Virus record (IMG/VR): IMGVR_UViG_3300042564_002819 | Coordinates: 124,001-188,000 of that record | Origin: a virus | DNA length: 64,000 nt | Strand: one strand, 5' to 3' | In this document: positions 1-8,095 of the stretch, piece by piece | Numbering within the stretch: position 1 is the stretch's first letter | How the letters are laid out: every line of letters begins with the position of its first letter | The notes under the pieces: generated by a model | The model's database searches: none | What the model was told of the DNA's origin: nothing | What the model saw: only the letters and a program-made list of their open reading frames with translations | Translations under genes and position numbers: made by a program

Positions 1-781
1 TTATTCTTGTAGAATTACCGTTATTAGGAAAACTTATAATATATCGATCTCCAGTTTTTTGATTTTTTTGTGCGGCAGCAGCTAGACCTGGGTCAACAGT
101 GCCTTCGCCGTATCCTACTGGAATTATTTCTCTTCTGTTAAGTTCGTTTGCCAAACTATTCTCAGCAGAACTTAACATTTCACCAACTGTTGTTCCTTTA
201 ATAGATGTAGTCTTCTTTAATCTTGATATTTCATCCGTATACGCAAGATGATTGTAAGAAATAGCACTTACGTTATAAATTGTGCCGCCGGCGTCAACTT
301 TAAAAGTAACATTTGTTAACTTTATAACAAAGCAGCGTCTTGAAACAAATTTTTCAATATTATTTTCTGAATCCCATCCTATAAAATCTAAAGATAACAA
401 AAATGGTGCTTCGATATAATTTTTATAACCAGCTGCATCTGCTGCAACAAACAAAGACTGAAAAAACAATCCAACGCTGTATGGCTCAGTAACTGTAAAT
501 TCCATTGTCGTAACTGTAGTAACCCCAGTACCTGGGTTAGGAGAAACCAATGACGAAATCATAACATCGTCAATAAAATACTCTACATTTATTCCTAAGC
601 TAGATTCTATTGCTGTCTTGGTTGGTTTATCTGGAAGACCCCCTGACCTTATTATAGGCAAATTTCCTCCAGTAGATCTATACAAATCAGGATTGTTAAG
701 TTCGTCTGGTCTAAGCGGTCCAAAAGTCCACCGATAGTTGTAAGATCTAAACTTACTTAACTCGTTTTTTTGTACAGCCAT
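1..781 (-). CDS. Baseplate/hub-like structural protein, C-terminus cut by window edge
   Basis: Open from ATG at 781 to the left edge, 260 codons with no stop, so it is partial at its C-terminus. It begins MAVQKNELSKFRSYNYRWTF and contains the stretch EYFIDDVMISSLVSPNPGTG followed by a region predicted to be beta-rich. It starts one base after the gp53 stop codon and lies in the same minus-strand block as gp53 and gp48, so a baseplate or hub role is inferred from context. In T4 the gene after 53 is gp5, but the N-terminus here does not look like the gp5 OB-fold start. A gp27-like or other cyanophage-type structural protein is possible. I do not assign a symbol. Confidence 0.7.
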   Translation of the reverse strand, partial: MAVQKNELSKFRSYNYRWTFGPLRPDELNNPDLYRSTGGNLPIIRSGGLPDKPTKTAIESSLGINVEYFIDDVMISSLVSPNPGTGVTTVTTMEFTVTEPYSVGLFFQSLFVAADAAGYKNYIEAPFLLSLDFIGWDSENNIEKFVSRRCFVIKLTNVTFKVDAGGTIYNVSAISYNHLAYTDEISRLKKTTSIKGTTVGEMLSSAENSLANELNRREIIPVGYGEGTVDPGLAAAAQKNQKTGDRYIISFPNNGNSTRI

Positions 782-782
782 A

Positions 783-1085
783 TTAAATCCCTATAACAGT
801 AGTAAGTGTTGATTTTTTAGGCAAGTATATTTGAGTTCCTGCAACAAAGTCAAATATAGGATCTTTAATTACTTCGATGTTTCTTACTGAAAATACCCAC
901 CAAAGTTTAGAACTTCCGTATAAGTCAAATGCTAACAAGTCAGGTCTATATGTGTATTGTGGTTGTATAGAATACACAATGTCATCTGCTTGTGGCGGTA
1001 TTGATCTTTTAACATAAAAATCTAAATAGTTACCAATATTTACTTTTGTATTTGCCCAAGGACTTGATTTTGAATACACCGACAT
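783..1085 (-). CDS. 53: Baseplate wedge protein gp53
   Basis: A 100-residue protein with the features of T4 gp53-type wedge proteins: an N-terminal segment with NIGNYLDFYVKRSIPP, then YRPDLLAFDLYGSSKLWWVF and a C-terminal DFVAGTQIYLPKK, the LysM-like end of this family. gp53 joins adjacent wedges around the hub during baseplate assembly. It is shorter than T4 gp53 (about 196 residues) but close to the compact versions seen in marine T4-like phages. The ATG has AAGGA about 9 bases upstream. Its start overlaps the gp48 stop by one base, and its stop is one base from the next start, so the three genes are probably co-translated. Confidence 0.85.
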   Translation of the reverse strand: MSVYSKSSPWANTKVNIGNYLDFYVKRSIPPQADDIVYSIQPQYTYRPDLLAFDLYGSSKLWWVFSVRNIEVIKDPIFDFVAGTQIYLPKKSTLTTVIGI

Positions 1086-2017
1086 TAAATAAATCCTTTA
1101 TTTGTTGTACTTTGTTGACCTATATAACCACCTTGTGCAAATTCATCAAGGTTAAATTTGCTAACATCGTCTCTGCTGTATATTGGTTGGAGTGTTACGT
1201 TTAGATTACTTAAAACCGGAACATAAGAATAGGACGACGAGTTGTTGTCTGTTGAAAAACCGCCATTTATAGGAACTTTAATATAGTCAACGTCGTTTCT
1301 TAAATCTAATGTAAATAATTTTACGACACACGGTACTTTGTTAAAAATAAAATCTCCGTATCCACTCAAATAAACAATAGGTGGCGGTGCTCCTAGGTTT
1401 GTTGAGCTTCCATAAAACATTTTTGTTATAGATCTTAAAAAATGAACCGATGCAATCCAGTAGCGTCCATCCGATTCGTTCTCAACTGGAAACTCGCCAG
1501 TTATAGTGATATCTTCAACTGCCGAGTTTTGGTATTGTAAGAATGGATAATTTGTATGTGTCGGCGATAATGTATTATAATTTGCCGAGTGTGCAACAGT
1601 AATTTGAGGAGTAGTTGGCCATACCATTGCATTACCCGAAAATTTCAATGGTGCAAACATAGAAGAATTTAAAAATTCAGGAGTATTAGGTAAACTTAAT
1701 CTAACACGCCAATCAGCACCTGATGTTTGTGATGCTGCACTGTATGATCCATACGCTCTAGTTTGTTCTGTATATTCTGCACCGGCGGGCAAATTTCCAA
1801 GTCTGATTTGAGATATATATGTTACAGGATTAGAAATATTTTGTATATTAGATGTAAAATTTCCTTGTCTTACGTTACTAAATGTATTTTGAAAATTATT
1901 TTGTAAATTTTGAAAACTATCAACTACTCCGCCAACGGTGTTAGCAAAAGAACTTATTCTATTTGCTGTAGAACTAATACTTTGTGTAATTTGTGTTAAC
2001 TTTGTTAAAAATCCCAT
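1085..2017 (-). CDS. 48: Baseplate tail-tube cap protein gp48-like (gp48/gp54 family)
   Basis: A 310-residue protein with a low-complexity, helix-forming N-terminus (TQSISSTANRISS, NNFQNTFSNVRQ) and a C-terminal tube-like domain containing ITGEFPVENESDGRYW, HFLRSITKMFYG and TLQPIYSRDD. These match marine T4-like proteins annotated as the baseplate cap on which the tail tube starts. Start choice: an upstream in-frame ATG exists at 2032, but GGAG lies inside the first codons at ideal spacing (9 bases) for the second ATG at 2017, so MGFLTKL is taken as the N-terminus. gp48 and gp54 are related folds; which one this is remains uncertain. Confidence 0.7.
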   Translation of the reverse strand: MGFLTKLTQITQSISSTANRISSFANTVGGVVDSFQNLQNNFQNTFSNVRQGNFTSNIQNISNPVTYISQIRLGNLPAGAEYTEQTRAYGSYSAASQTSGADWRVRLSLPNTPEFLNSSMFAPLKFSGNAMVWPTTPQITVAHSANYNTLSPTHTNYPFLQYQNSAVEDITITGEFPVENESDGRYWIASVHFLRSITKMFYGSSTNLGAPPPIVYLSGYGDFIFNKVPCVVKLFTLDLRNDVDYIKVPINGGFSTDNNSSSYSYVPVLSNLNVTLQPIYSRDDVSKFNLDEFAQGGYIGQQSTTNKGFI

Positions 2018-2042
2018 GACACCATTCTCCATATATATTTAG

Positions 2043-2071
2043 TTGACAAAATTATATACGTATATTAAAAT
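2043..2071 (+). promoter_or_regulatory. Sigma70-like promoter for gp55
   Basis: TTGACA at 2043-2048, a 17-base spacer, then TAAAAT at 2066-2071, followed by a good ribosome site (AGGAG, 2085-2089) and the gp55 ATG at 2095. It would allow host RNA polymerase to make the late sigma factor before late transcription starts. Inferred from sequence only. Confidence 0.6.
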
Positions 2072-2094
2072 AAAGTAATTTCCTAGGAGAAAAA

Positions 2095-2919
2095 ATGAAA
2101 AAAGTAAACTATCTTAATAACAAAGACATGTTATTAGAAATACACAAGTCAAAGAACACGTTTTCAAGCTTTGTTGACCCCGATTATGTTGATTATGATC
2201 TAATTTTGCCTGATCTAGACAAGATTAATATAAGAACTATTGCAGAAGCAAAGAAAAATAGAGCAAAAAAACTTACTTTAAAAAAGTACGAAGAAGAAAA
2301 ACTTCTAAATAATAAAACAAAGTTATCTGAAATAGAGATAGACTATAAAAAAATAGAAAAAACTGACTTAATTTTTAGAATTATGACATACGATCACATA
2401 CCAGAAGAAGCAGGTCGTAAAAAAAATCCAAAAAATGTTGCAGACACTAAAGTAAAATTAAATTTTCCACCATTTCAACATTGGAAATTTGATGAAAATG
2501 ACAATCTTATATGTGTTGGAAAAAGTCATTGGCAAGGTGGCATGGAAAACGGGCATTTTTCTAAAGATCACGGAAAAGCAACAAACAAGCTTGCACTTAT
2601 GTGGATGAAATTATGTGATCGTTATGCTACTCGTGGTAATGTTCGTGGTTATACCTACAACGACGAAATGAAGGGACAAGCAATACTACAGCTAGCACAA
2701 ATAGGGTTGCAGTTTGATGAGTCAAAAAGTCAAAATCCATTTGCCTATTACACAGCCGCAGTTACTAACAGTTTTGTAAGAGTTATTAATTTAGAAAAAC
2801 GTAATCAAAATATTAGAGATGACATTCTCGAAATGAACAACTTGAATCCTAGCTTTACTCGTCAAAGTGCTGGTGAATTCGAAGCTGGCTTAAAAAGATT
2901 CAATGATAGCCATGATTAA
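2095..2919 (+). CDS. 55: Late-transcription sigma factor gp55
   Basis: A 274-residue homologue of T4 gp55, the small sigma factor that directs host RNA polymerase to TATAAATA late promoters together with gp33 and the gp45 clamp. The diagnostic region is in the C-terminal half: GYTYNDEMKGQAILQLAQIG, then FDESKSQNPFAYYTAAVTN and SFVRVINLEKRNQ, which lines up with the T4 GYTQSWKQEM...NFDETKYKNPHAY...FNAFVQRIKKE sigma region 2 segment. The N-terminal ~120 residues are lysine-rich and longer than in T4 (185 residues). AGGAG sits 6 bases before the ATG. Its presence fits the many NATAAATA boxes found before virion genes in this window. Confidence 0.88.
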   Translation: MKKVNYLNNKDMLLEIHKSKNTFSSFVDPDYVDYDLILPDLDKINIRTIAEAKKNRAKKLTLKKYEEEKLLNNKTKLSEIEIDYKKIEKTDLIFRIMTYDHIPEEAGRKKNPKNVADTKVKLNFPPFQHWKFDENDNLICVGKSHWQGGMENGHFSKDHGKATNKLALMWMKLCDRYATRGNVRGYTYNDEMKGQAILQLAQIGLQFDESKSQNPFAYYTAAVTNSFVRVINLEKRNQNIRDDILEMNNLNPSFTRQSAGEFEAGLKRFNDSHD

Positions 2920-2926
2920 TTTATAG

Positions 2927-2955
2927 TTGACATTTGTTATCTTATCATTTATATT
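2927..2955 (+). promoter_or_regulatory. Sigma70-like promoter for gp47-gp46
   Basis: TTGACA at 2927-2932, exactly 17 bases, TATATT at 2950-2955. It lies between the gp55 stop and the GTG start of gp47 and would drive the recombination nuclease operon as an early or middle unit. Confidence 0.65.
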
Positions 2956-2979
2956 ATATAGAGTTACGGAGTTATCTTA

Positions 2980-3990
2980 GTGTTTAAGAAAGCAGCAGTG
3001 TTTACGGACCTTCATTGTGGTATGAAGGGTAATTCAAAAATTCATAATCAGGATTGTGAAGATTTTGTTGATTGGTATATCGAAACTGCCCAAAAAAATG
3101 GATGCGATACTGGAATCTTTTGCGGTGATTGGCATCACAACAGAAATAGTTTAAATTTAACAACTATGGATACCAGTATTAGATGTTTAGAAAAACTTGG
3201 AAAAGCTTTTGACCAGTTTTTTATGTTTGACGGCAATCACGATCTTTATTATAAAGACAAAAGAGATGTAAATTCTACAGCATTTGCAAAACATATACCT
3301 GGAATTACAACTATTAACGATATTTACGTTAAAGACGACGTTGCTCTTATACCTTGGTTAGTTGGCGAAGAATGGAAACGCATTCCTAAGATAAAATCCA
3401 AGTATATGTTTGGACATTTTGAATTACCAAGCTTTTATATGAACGCAATGGTGCAAATGCCCGATCACGGAGAACTTAAAAGTGAGCATTTTGTAAATCA
3501 AGACTATGTTTTTAGTGGACACTTCCACAAAAGACAGAAGCAAGGCAAAATTCACTACATAGGCAATGCATTTCCGCACAACTACGCCGATACATGGGAC
3601 GATGATAGAGGAATGATGATCCTCGATCGAGAAAACAATAAAGAACCAGAGTACATTAATTGGGCAGATGCTCCTAAATATCGAAATGTTATGCTTTCTC
3701 AGTTGATAGACAACAAAGATACTTTAATAAAATCAAAAATGTATCTTCGAGTAACATTAGATATTCCTATTTCCTACGAAGAAGCAAATTTTATTAAAGA
3801 AACGTTCATGGAACAGTACGAATGTAGAGAGATTACTCTAATTCCACAAAAGCAGATTGAAGAAATTAGCACTGACCTTGATATAGGACAGTTTGAGAGT
3901 GTTGATCAGATTGTTAGCAATGAAATTTTAGCTATCGACAGTGAAAATTTTGATAAATCTCTTCTATTAAAAATTTATAGTGAATTATGA
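2980..3990 (+). CDS. 47: Recombination endonuclease subunit gp47 (Mre11/SbcD-like)
   Basis: A 336-residue metallophosphoesterase, nearly the same length as T4 gp47 (339). Metal-binding motifs are visible in order: FTDLHCG (residues ~8-14), CGDWHHNRNS (~46-55), FDGNHDLYY (~84-92), FGHFELP and SGHFHKRQ (~182-189). With gp46 it forms the Mre11-Rad50-type complex that resects DNA ends for recombination-dependent replication and breaks down host DNA. The start is GTG at 2980, supported by GGAG 8 bases upstream and by the motif beginning at residue 8. Its last codon overlaps the gp46 ATG (ATGA), so the two subunits are translationally coupled. Confidence 0.95.
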   Translation: MFKKAAVFTDLHCGMKGNSKIHNQDCEDFVDWYIETAQKNGCDTGIFCGDWHHNRNSLNLTTMDTSIRCLEKLGKAFDQFFMFDGNHDLYYKDKRDVNSTAFAKHIPGITTINDIYVKDDVALIPWLVGEEWKRIPKIKSKYMFGHFELPSFYMNAMVQMPDHGELKSEHFVNQDYVFSGHFHKRQKQGKIHYIGNAFPHNYADTWDDDRGMMILDRENNKEPEYINWADAPKYRNVMLSQLIDNKDTLIKSKMYLRVTLDIPISYEEANFIKETFMEQYECREITLIPQKQIEEISTDLDIGQFESVDQIVSNEILAIDSENFDKSLLLKIYSEL

Positions 3991-5774
3991 CAATAAAAAT
4001 TAAAGACTTATCTGTTAAAAACTTTATGAGTGTGGGTAATGTTACTCAGGCTGTCGACTTTAATCGAGAGCAACTCACTCTAGTGCTTGGCGAAAACTTA
4101 GATCAAGGAGGTGACGATTCTGGTTCCCGTAACGGTACAGGCAAAACCACTATTATTAACGGTTTATCATATGCCCTGTACGGCCAAGCACTTACTAATA
4201 TTAAAAGAAACAACCTAATTAACAAAACTAACAGCAAAGGTATGTTAGTTACGTTAAATTTTGAGAAAAATGGGGTTGAATATAGAGTTGAACGTGGAAG
4301 ATCACCTAATATTCTAAAATTCTTTGTTAACGGTGTTGAAAAGTCTAGTGAGATCACTGACGAAAGTCAAGGTGATAGTAGAGAAACTCAAAAAGATATC
4401 AACGAGTTACTAGGACTTAGTCACAATATGTTTAAACACATTGTTGCTCTCAATACATACACCGAACCATTTCTTAGTTTAAAGACCAATGAACAAAGAG
4501 AAATTATCGAGCAACTGTTAGGCATTACACTACTTTCGGAAAAAGCAGAATCTCTTAAAGAACAAATAAAAGTAACAAAAGATATTATTACAGAAGAAAC
4601 TTTAAAGATTAATGCCATTCAAGCAAGCAATGAGAAGATAAAAGCCAGCATAGATCAGCTTGTTAGTCGTCAACGTGCATGGGAAAGTAAGAAAAAGCAA
4701 GATGCTGAGCATTTGCAAAAAGCTATTACCGAACTTGAGCACTTAGACATTGATTTAGAACTAGAACTTCATGAAAAATTAGTTAATTGGACACAATTAA
4801 ACAACGAGATCTCTGGTTTAAACAAAGAAAAGTCAACTTTAGAAACTGCAATGCTACGTGCAAGCAATTCTGTAAAAAAGATCGAAGACGATATTAACAA
4901 TTTAGATGATGCTGTTTGTTTTACATGCGGTCAAGCGTTACACAAAGATAAAAAAGAAAAAATATTAGCTGAAAAAGAAAAAGAACTAGCAGATGCTAAC
5001 GCATACAAAGACGAAGTTGATTCAAAACTTCAGATTGTTCTTAAGTCGTTGAGTTCTATCGGTGATATTAACGGAAAACCTGTTACATTTTATGAAACAG
5101 CTAAAGAAGCATACGAACATCGTAGCAATGTCGATAATTTAAAAGTATTATTAAAGAATAAAGAACTAGAAGAAGACACATACCAAGATCAAATAAACGA
5201 TTTAAAGACAACTGCGTTACAAACAGTCGACTGGTCTACAATTAACAAGCTAACTTCACTAAAAGAACATCAAGAGTTTCTTTTAAAGCTGTTAACTAAT
5301 AAAGATTCTTTTATTAGAAAAAAAATTATAGATCAAAACTTAAATTATCTAAACAATAGACTGACTTATTACTTAGATAAACTAGGATTGCCTCATCAAG
5401 TAGAGTTTTTAAACGATCTAACTGTTCAAATTACACAGTTAGGTCAAGATTTAGACTTTGACAACTTGTCAAGAGGCGAAAGAAACAGACTTATACTTGG
5501 ATTAAGTTTTGCATTCCGCGATGTTTGGGAATCTTTGTATCAATCAATCAACTTATTGTTTATAGACGAGTTAATTGATAGTGGAATGGACACCGCAGGT
5601 GTAGAAAATTCCTTAGGTGTACTTAAAAAGATGGGTCGTGAAAGAGATAAAAATATATTTTTAATATCTCACAAGGATGAATTGATAGGAAGAGTTAATA
5701 ATGTTCTTAAAGTTATTAAAGAAAATGGGTTCACATCCTATCAACCTGACTTAGAAGTTACAAGTATAATTTAA
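3987..5774 (+). CDS. 46: Recombination endonuclease subunit gp46 (Rad50/SbcC-like ATPase)
   Basis: A 595-residue SMC-type ATPase (T4 gp46 is 560). The N-terminal Walker A motif is GSRNGTGKTT (~46-55). Two long coiled-coil arms flank a zinc hook CFTCGQ near residue 310. The C-terminal half carries the ABC signature LSRGERNRLILGLSFAF and Walker B NLLFIDELIDSGMD, followed by the H-loop LISHKDEL. It powers gp47 nuclease activity in end resection. It begins in a 4-base overlap with gp47. All catalytic elements look intact. Confidence 0.95.
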   Translation: MTIKIKDLSVKNFMSVGNVTQAVDFNREQLTLVLGENLDQGGDDSGSRNGTGKTTIINGLSYALYGQALTNIKRNNLINKTNSKGMLVTLNFEKNGVEYRVERGRSPNILKFFVNGVEKSSEITDESQGDSRETQKDINELLGLSHNMFKHIVALNTYTEPFLSLKTNEQREIIEQLLGITLLSEKAESLKEQIKVTKDIITEETLKINAIQASNEKIKASIDQLVSRQRAWESKKKQDAEHLQKAITELEHLDIDLELELHEKLVNWTQLNNEISGLNKEKSTLETAMLRASNSVKKIEDDINNLDDAVCFTCGQALHKDKKEKILAEKEKELADANAYKDEVDSKLQIVLKSLSSIGDINGKPVTFYETAKEAYEHRSNVDNLKVLLKNKELEEDTYQDQINDLKTTALQTVDWSTINKLTSLKEHQEFLLKLLTNKDSFIRKKIIDQNLNYLNNRLTYYLDKLGLPHQVEFLNDLTVQITQLGQDLDFDNLSRGERNRLILGLSFAFRDVWESLYQSINLLFIDELIDSGMDTAGVENSLGVLKKMGRERDKNIFLISHKDELIGRVNNVLKVIKENGFTSYQPDLEVTSII

Positions 5775-5776
5775 AA

Positions 5777-6043
5777 ATGACTAGAAAAACTTATCCTTTA
5801 AAAGTACACATTGATGATACACACGACAAACTAGCAAAGGCGTATCTCGAATATTTCAAAGCAAACGAAATATTCGAGCAACGTCCATCTGAACCAAAAC
5901 GCCGTATAGTTCGAAAATGGCTTCAGGAGATAAGACATTATGCTAAATTACGTAGAGTAGAGGTAATTGAGTCTCATCTTAACAAGCAAGAAAGATACAA
6001 ACGCGGTGGCAAGCAAAAGCAAGACAAAGGGGAAGGGGTTTGA
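5777..6043 (+). CDS. Small basic protein of unknown function
   Basis: An 88-residue, strongly basic protein starting 2 bases after the gp46 stop (MTRKTYPLKVHIDDTHDKLA) and ending in a KQERYKRGGKQKQDKGEGV tail. Charge and position in a recombination operon suggest nucleic-acid contact, but no family is recognised. Its 3' end overlaps the start of the next gene in another frame. It could be an accessory factor of gp46/gp47 or of the nuclease that follows; this is inference from context only. Confidence 0.7.
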   Translation: MTRKTYPLKVHIDDTHDKLAKAYLEYFKANEIFEQRPSEPKRRIVRKWLQEIRHYAKLRRVEVIESHLNKQERYKRGGKQKQDKGEGV

Positions 6044-6521
6044 AAGAGAAATTGCAAACTTCTTATCAGAACTCTACGAAGATTCTTTTACTAGAGTACC
6101 TGATTCGGGTGCATTTACCGGAGGCAAAAACGCTCATAGACGAGATAAGCTCACTGAAGGTCAAATTAGATCCCATAAAGGCGACATCATTCCACCCGAC
6201 GACTGGAAAAAATTTAACGCAGAGTGTAAAAACTATGCGGAATTCCCGTTTCACCAATTAATTTCTTTAGGCCACATACCTTTACTCGAAGGTTGGATTT
6301 CACAAACACTAGAAGCAGCAGACCAAGGCGACATTAATATTATCTTTATGAAGTTTAATCGTAAAGGCAGATATGTTTTATTTCAAAAAGAAAACGACTT
6401 TCAAACTTACAGGCACGTCGACTATCAAGATAAATCAGGCAACTACTGGCGATTTACAAGCTTTGACGATTTCTTTTCCTTAAACAAAGATTTATTTCAA
6501 AAAAACTGCACAGGCATTTAA
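6006..6521 (+). CDS. PD-(D/E)XK nuclease, Holliday-junction-resolvase-like
   Basis: About 171 residues from GTG 6006 (MASKSKTKGKGFEREIANFL). The PD-(D/E)XK active-site pattern is visible: an early Glu in GFEREIA, Asp in HKGDIIPPDDW, and E-x-K in FNAECKNYAEF. A glycine/arginine-rich segment (SGAFTGGKNAHRRDK) lies between them, as in archaeal Hjc/phage resolvases. Cleavage of branched or recombination DNA is the likely role, consistent with gp46/gp47 upstream. An in-frame TTG at 5967 would add 13 residues but has its AGG only 3 bases away, so GTG 6006 is preferred; both overlap the upstream gene. The operon seems to end here without an obvious terminator. Confidence 0.75.
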   Translation: MASKSKTKGKGFEREIANFLSELYEDSFTRVPDSGAFTGGKNAHRRDKLTEGQIRSHKGDIIPPDDWKKFNAECKNYAEFPFHQLISLGHIPLLEGWISQTLEAADQGDINIIFMKFNRKGRYVLFQKENDFQTYRHVDYQDKSGNYWRFTSFDDFFSLNKDLFQKNCTGI

Positions 6522-6539
6522 GGCTAACATCAAACAGCA

Positions 6540-7004
6540 CATAAGGTTGGCGGGCCAGTTTATAATACCGCTGTGGAAAAGTCGGCTTGATACCCGAACA
6601 CGTGACATGTTGAGACATTGCCGGTAGTAGGCTCTAAGTATTGACATTGAATGATTGCTGTCATTCAAAAACACCGCATACTCCTAAACACTTAAGGATT
6701 GAGGAACGAGCTTAAGACAGGCAGTGCAGCGTAAACAGTACATTGAAAAGTGTATTGTTTATGACGCATTGCCTGGGTCGACGCAGGTAGGGAAAAGGTT
6801 AGAGTCCCTGGAGTTGGTGTATAAACAAAAAACCTGCTTCCCGTGTCTCGGCTAGTGCAACTCACATGAAGTCAACGACGACGGAACCTTAAAACAGGTT
6901 CCGTCTGACCAGATTAATCTACATGAAGTATTTCACTTCGTGCTTAATATTATTTAGAAAAGAAATGTGTTGAGCGATAGCGAAACACAGATGAACGTAG
7001 TTCA
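6540..7004 (+). ncRNA. Candidate structured noncoding RNA region
   Basis: No credible ORF occupies 6522-7045, yet it holds many strong helices. Seen by eye: 6647-6668, 8-bp hairpin (TTGAATGA / TCATTCAA); 6718-6775, a long hairpin of 10 bp, a 2x2 internal loop, 13 bp and an 8-base loop; 6783-6788 with 6832-6837 (GCAGGT/ACCTGC) enclosing 6789-6793/6805-6809 (AGGGA/TCCCT); 6811-6816 with 6858-6863 (GAGTTG/CAACTC), which crosses the former and would make a pseudoknot; about 6880-6905, 9-bp hairpin (GACGGAACC/GGTTCCGTC); then three hairpins at about 6922-7006. Strand is assumed from neighbours. No tRNA, tmRNA or group I intron consensus was found. Confidence 0.45.
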
Positions 7005-7009
7005 TCTTG

Positions 7010-7017
7010 TATAAATA
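7010..7017 (+). promoter_or_regulatory. T4-type late promoter TATAAATA
   Basis: A perfect TATAAATA, 28 bases before the ATG of the proline-rich virion gene and directly after a hairpin (AGATGAAC-GTA-GTTCATCT). Fits gp55-dependent late transcription. Confidence 0.75.
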
Positions 7018-7045
7018 ATATTAACAACTCTAAAGGATTTCTCTT

Positions 7046-7861
7046 ATGAAAATATCTTCTATTATCGCAGAACAAGAAAAAACAAATGAAGGCCCACTAA
7101 GAAATATAATGCCTGCATTTACTAAAACACAAAAACTAAGAAAGGCAGCTGGTAAAGCTGCCGCTGGTGCTACTAAAGATGAAATTCGACAAATGGAAGT
7201 TGAATTATTAACTTATATGGAATACTCGGGTCAAAAAAGAGCAACACCTGACGTATTAAAAAATTACTTTAAACAAAAAGGTCTTGGGAACGTAGGAACA
7301 TCCGTAGTAGATGCATTTGTAGCATCTAAGAGACCAGCAGCACCTCCTAGTGATGCTGCTGGTGCTGGTGCTGCTGGTCTAGGTGGTAATCCGCCAGCTA
7401 ATCCACCAGCAAGTAGTGGACCAACACCTCCAACTGGTAATCCTCCACCTGCTCCTCCAACAGCACTTCCACGTGGAACAAAAGCTAAATTAGCATCTGG
7501 AGAAGAATTCACTTGGCAAGGTGCTCAATGGAAGAGCAATCAAACTGGTCGTGTGGCTAGTAAAGCACAAAAGCAAGAACTTAATCAAGCTGCTGGTATG
7601 CAAACTAACAGCATGTACGAAGCTGCTGATCCAAATGCTTTAACCAAGGGCGAAGTTAGAAAAATTATTCAACAGGTTGTACAAAAAGCATACGGTGGTG
7701 CAGCAGGATTTAGTCAAAGTAGATTTGCAGAACCTGGACAAGCCAGTGCTGCTGGACCAAGTGGTGGTTCCGCTGGCGGTGCAGGCTTACCTGATTCAAT
7801 AACAAATGCTGTTAGTGGATTAACACCTGCTCAAAAAGCTGCACTAAAGGCAATGCTCTAA
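7046..7861 (+). CDS. Putative virion protein with Pro/Ala/Gly-rich linker
   Basis: A 271-residue protein. An N-terminal helical part (to ~90) is followed by a long low-complexity linker of proline, alanine and glycine (PPSDAAGAGAAG, NPPANPPASSGP), a small central motif GEEFTWQGAQWKSNQTG, and a C-terminal ALTKGEVRKIIQQVVQKAY plus a Gly/Ala tail. The late promoter just upstream and location among tail genes point to a virion or assembly protein, but no family is recognised. AAAGGA lies about 8 bases before the ATG. The stop codon at 7859-7861 is immediately adjacent to the stop of the converging minus-strand frame at 7862. Confidence 0.75.
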   Translation: MKISSIIAEQEKTNEGPLRNIMPAFTKTQKLRKAAGKAAAGATKDEIRQMEVELLTYMEYSGQKRATPDVLKNYFKQKGLGNVGTSVVDAFVASKRPAAPPSDAAGAGAAGLGGNPPANPPASSGPTPPTGNPPPAPPTALPRGTKAKLASGEEFTWQGAQWKSNQTGRVASKAQKQELNQAAGMQTNSMYEAADPNALTKGEVRKIIQQVVQKAYGGAAGFSQSRFAEPGQASAAGPSGGSAGGAGLPDSITNAVSGLTPAQKAALKAML

Positions 7862-8095
7862 TTACCAGAACGGCTGTCCGGTTTTCTTAGCAGTATCAAG
7901 ATTCTCTTTAATTAGGTGGGCTATAATTTCTCTTTCGTCAGGACTTAGTTCGTAAGCTTCTGAGAGACTTAGCCCACCTCTCATATACCAACATAATCTT
8001 GTTAAGTCAAACTTGATTTGCTTAGTTTCGTTTTCAAGGACCTCAACTTCTTCAAGTATTTTTTCAAGAGGCCAAGTTGAGATCCTTATGCGAAA
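7862..8095 (-). CDS. -1 frame extension of gp26, probably made by programmed ribosomal frameshifting
   Basis: A 77-codon open frame in -1 relative to gp26, running from the frameshift site to TAA at 7864-7862. It encodes FRIRISTWPLEKILEEVEV..., then RLCWYMRGGLSLSEAYEL and ends KKTGQPFW, which resembles small proteins annotated next to gp26 in marine T4-like phages (gp51-like hub assembly factors). There is no ATG, GTG or TTG in this frame before an internal ATG in the middle of the conserved-looking block. The frame is closed by TGA at 8110-8108, just upstream of the slippery site. A 290+77 = 367-residue gp26 fusion is predicted. Alternative: initiation at the rare codon ATA 8089, which lacks an SD. 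Confidence 0.7.
   Translation of the reverse strand, partial: FRIRISTWPLEKILEEVEVLENETKQIKFDLTRLCWYMRGGLSLSEAYELSPDEREIIAHLIKENLDTAKKTGQPFW

Noticed and set aside
6040-6261. Plus-strand 73-codon frame opposite-phase to the nuclease gene
   Set aside because: Lies completely within the PD-(D/E)XK nuclease gene, whose motifs are clear in the other frame.
6641-6669. TTGACA at the RNA locus as a promoter
   Set aside because: The position 17 bases downstream reads TTCAAA, a poor -10, and the bases are part of a hairpin. It could still be weakly active.
6540-6910. tRNA, tmRNA or RNase P RNA in the structured region
   Set aside because: GGTTAGAGTCCC resembles a T-arm, but the AGGGA/TCCCT stem would have an 11-base loop and no acceptor stem fits. 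GAGGAAC and AGTGCAAC resemble RNase P motifs, but spacing and the rest of the core do not match.
8081-8089. Independent small gene starting at ATA 8089 downstream of gp26
   Set aside because: No SD and a very rare start codon; the slippery heptamer, spacer and stem explain expression better. Not fully excluded.
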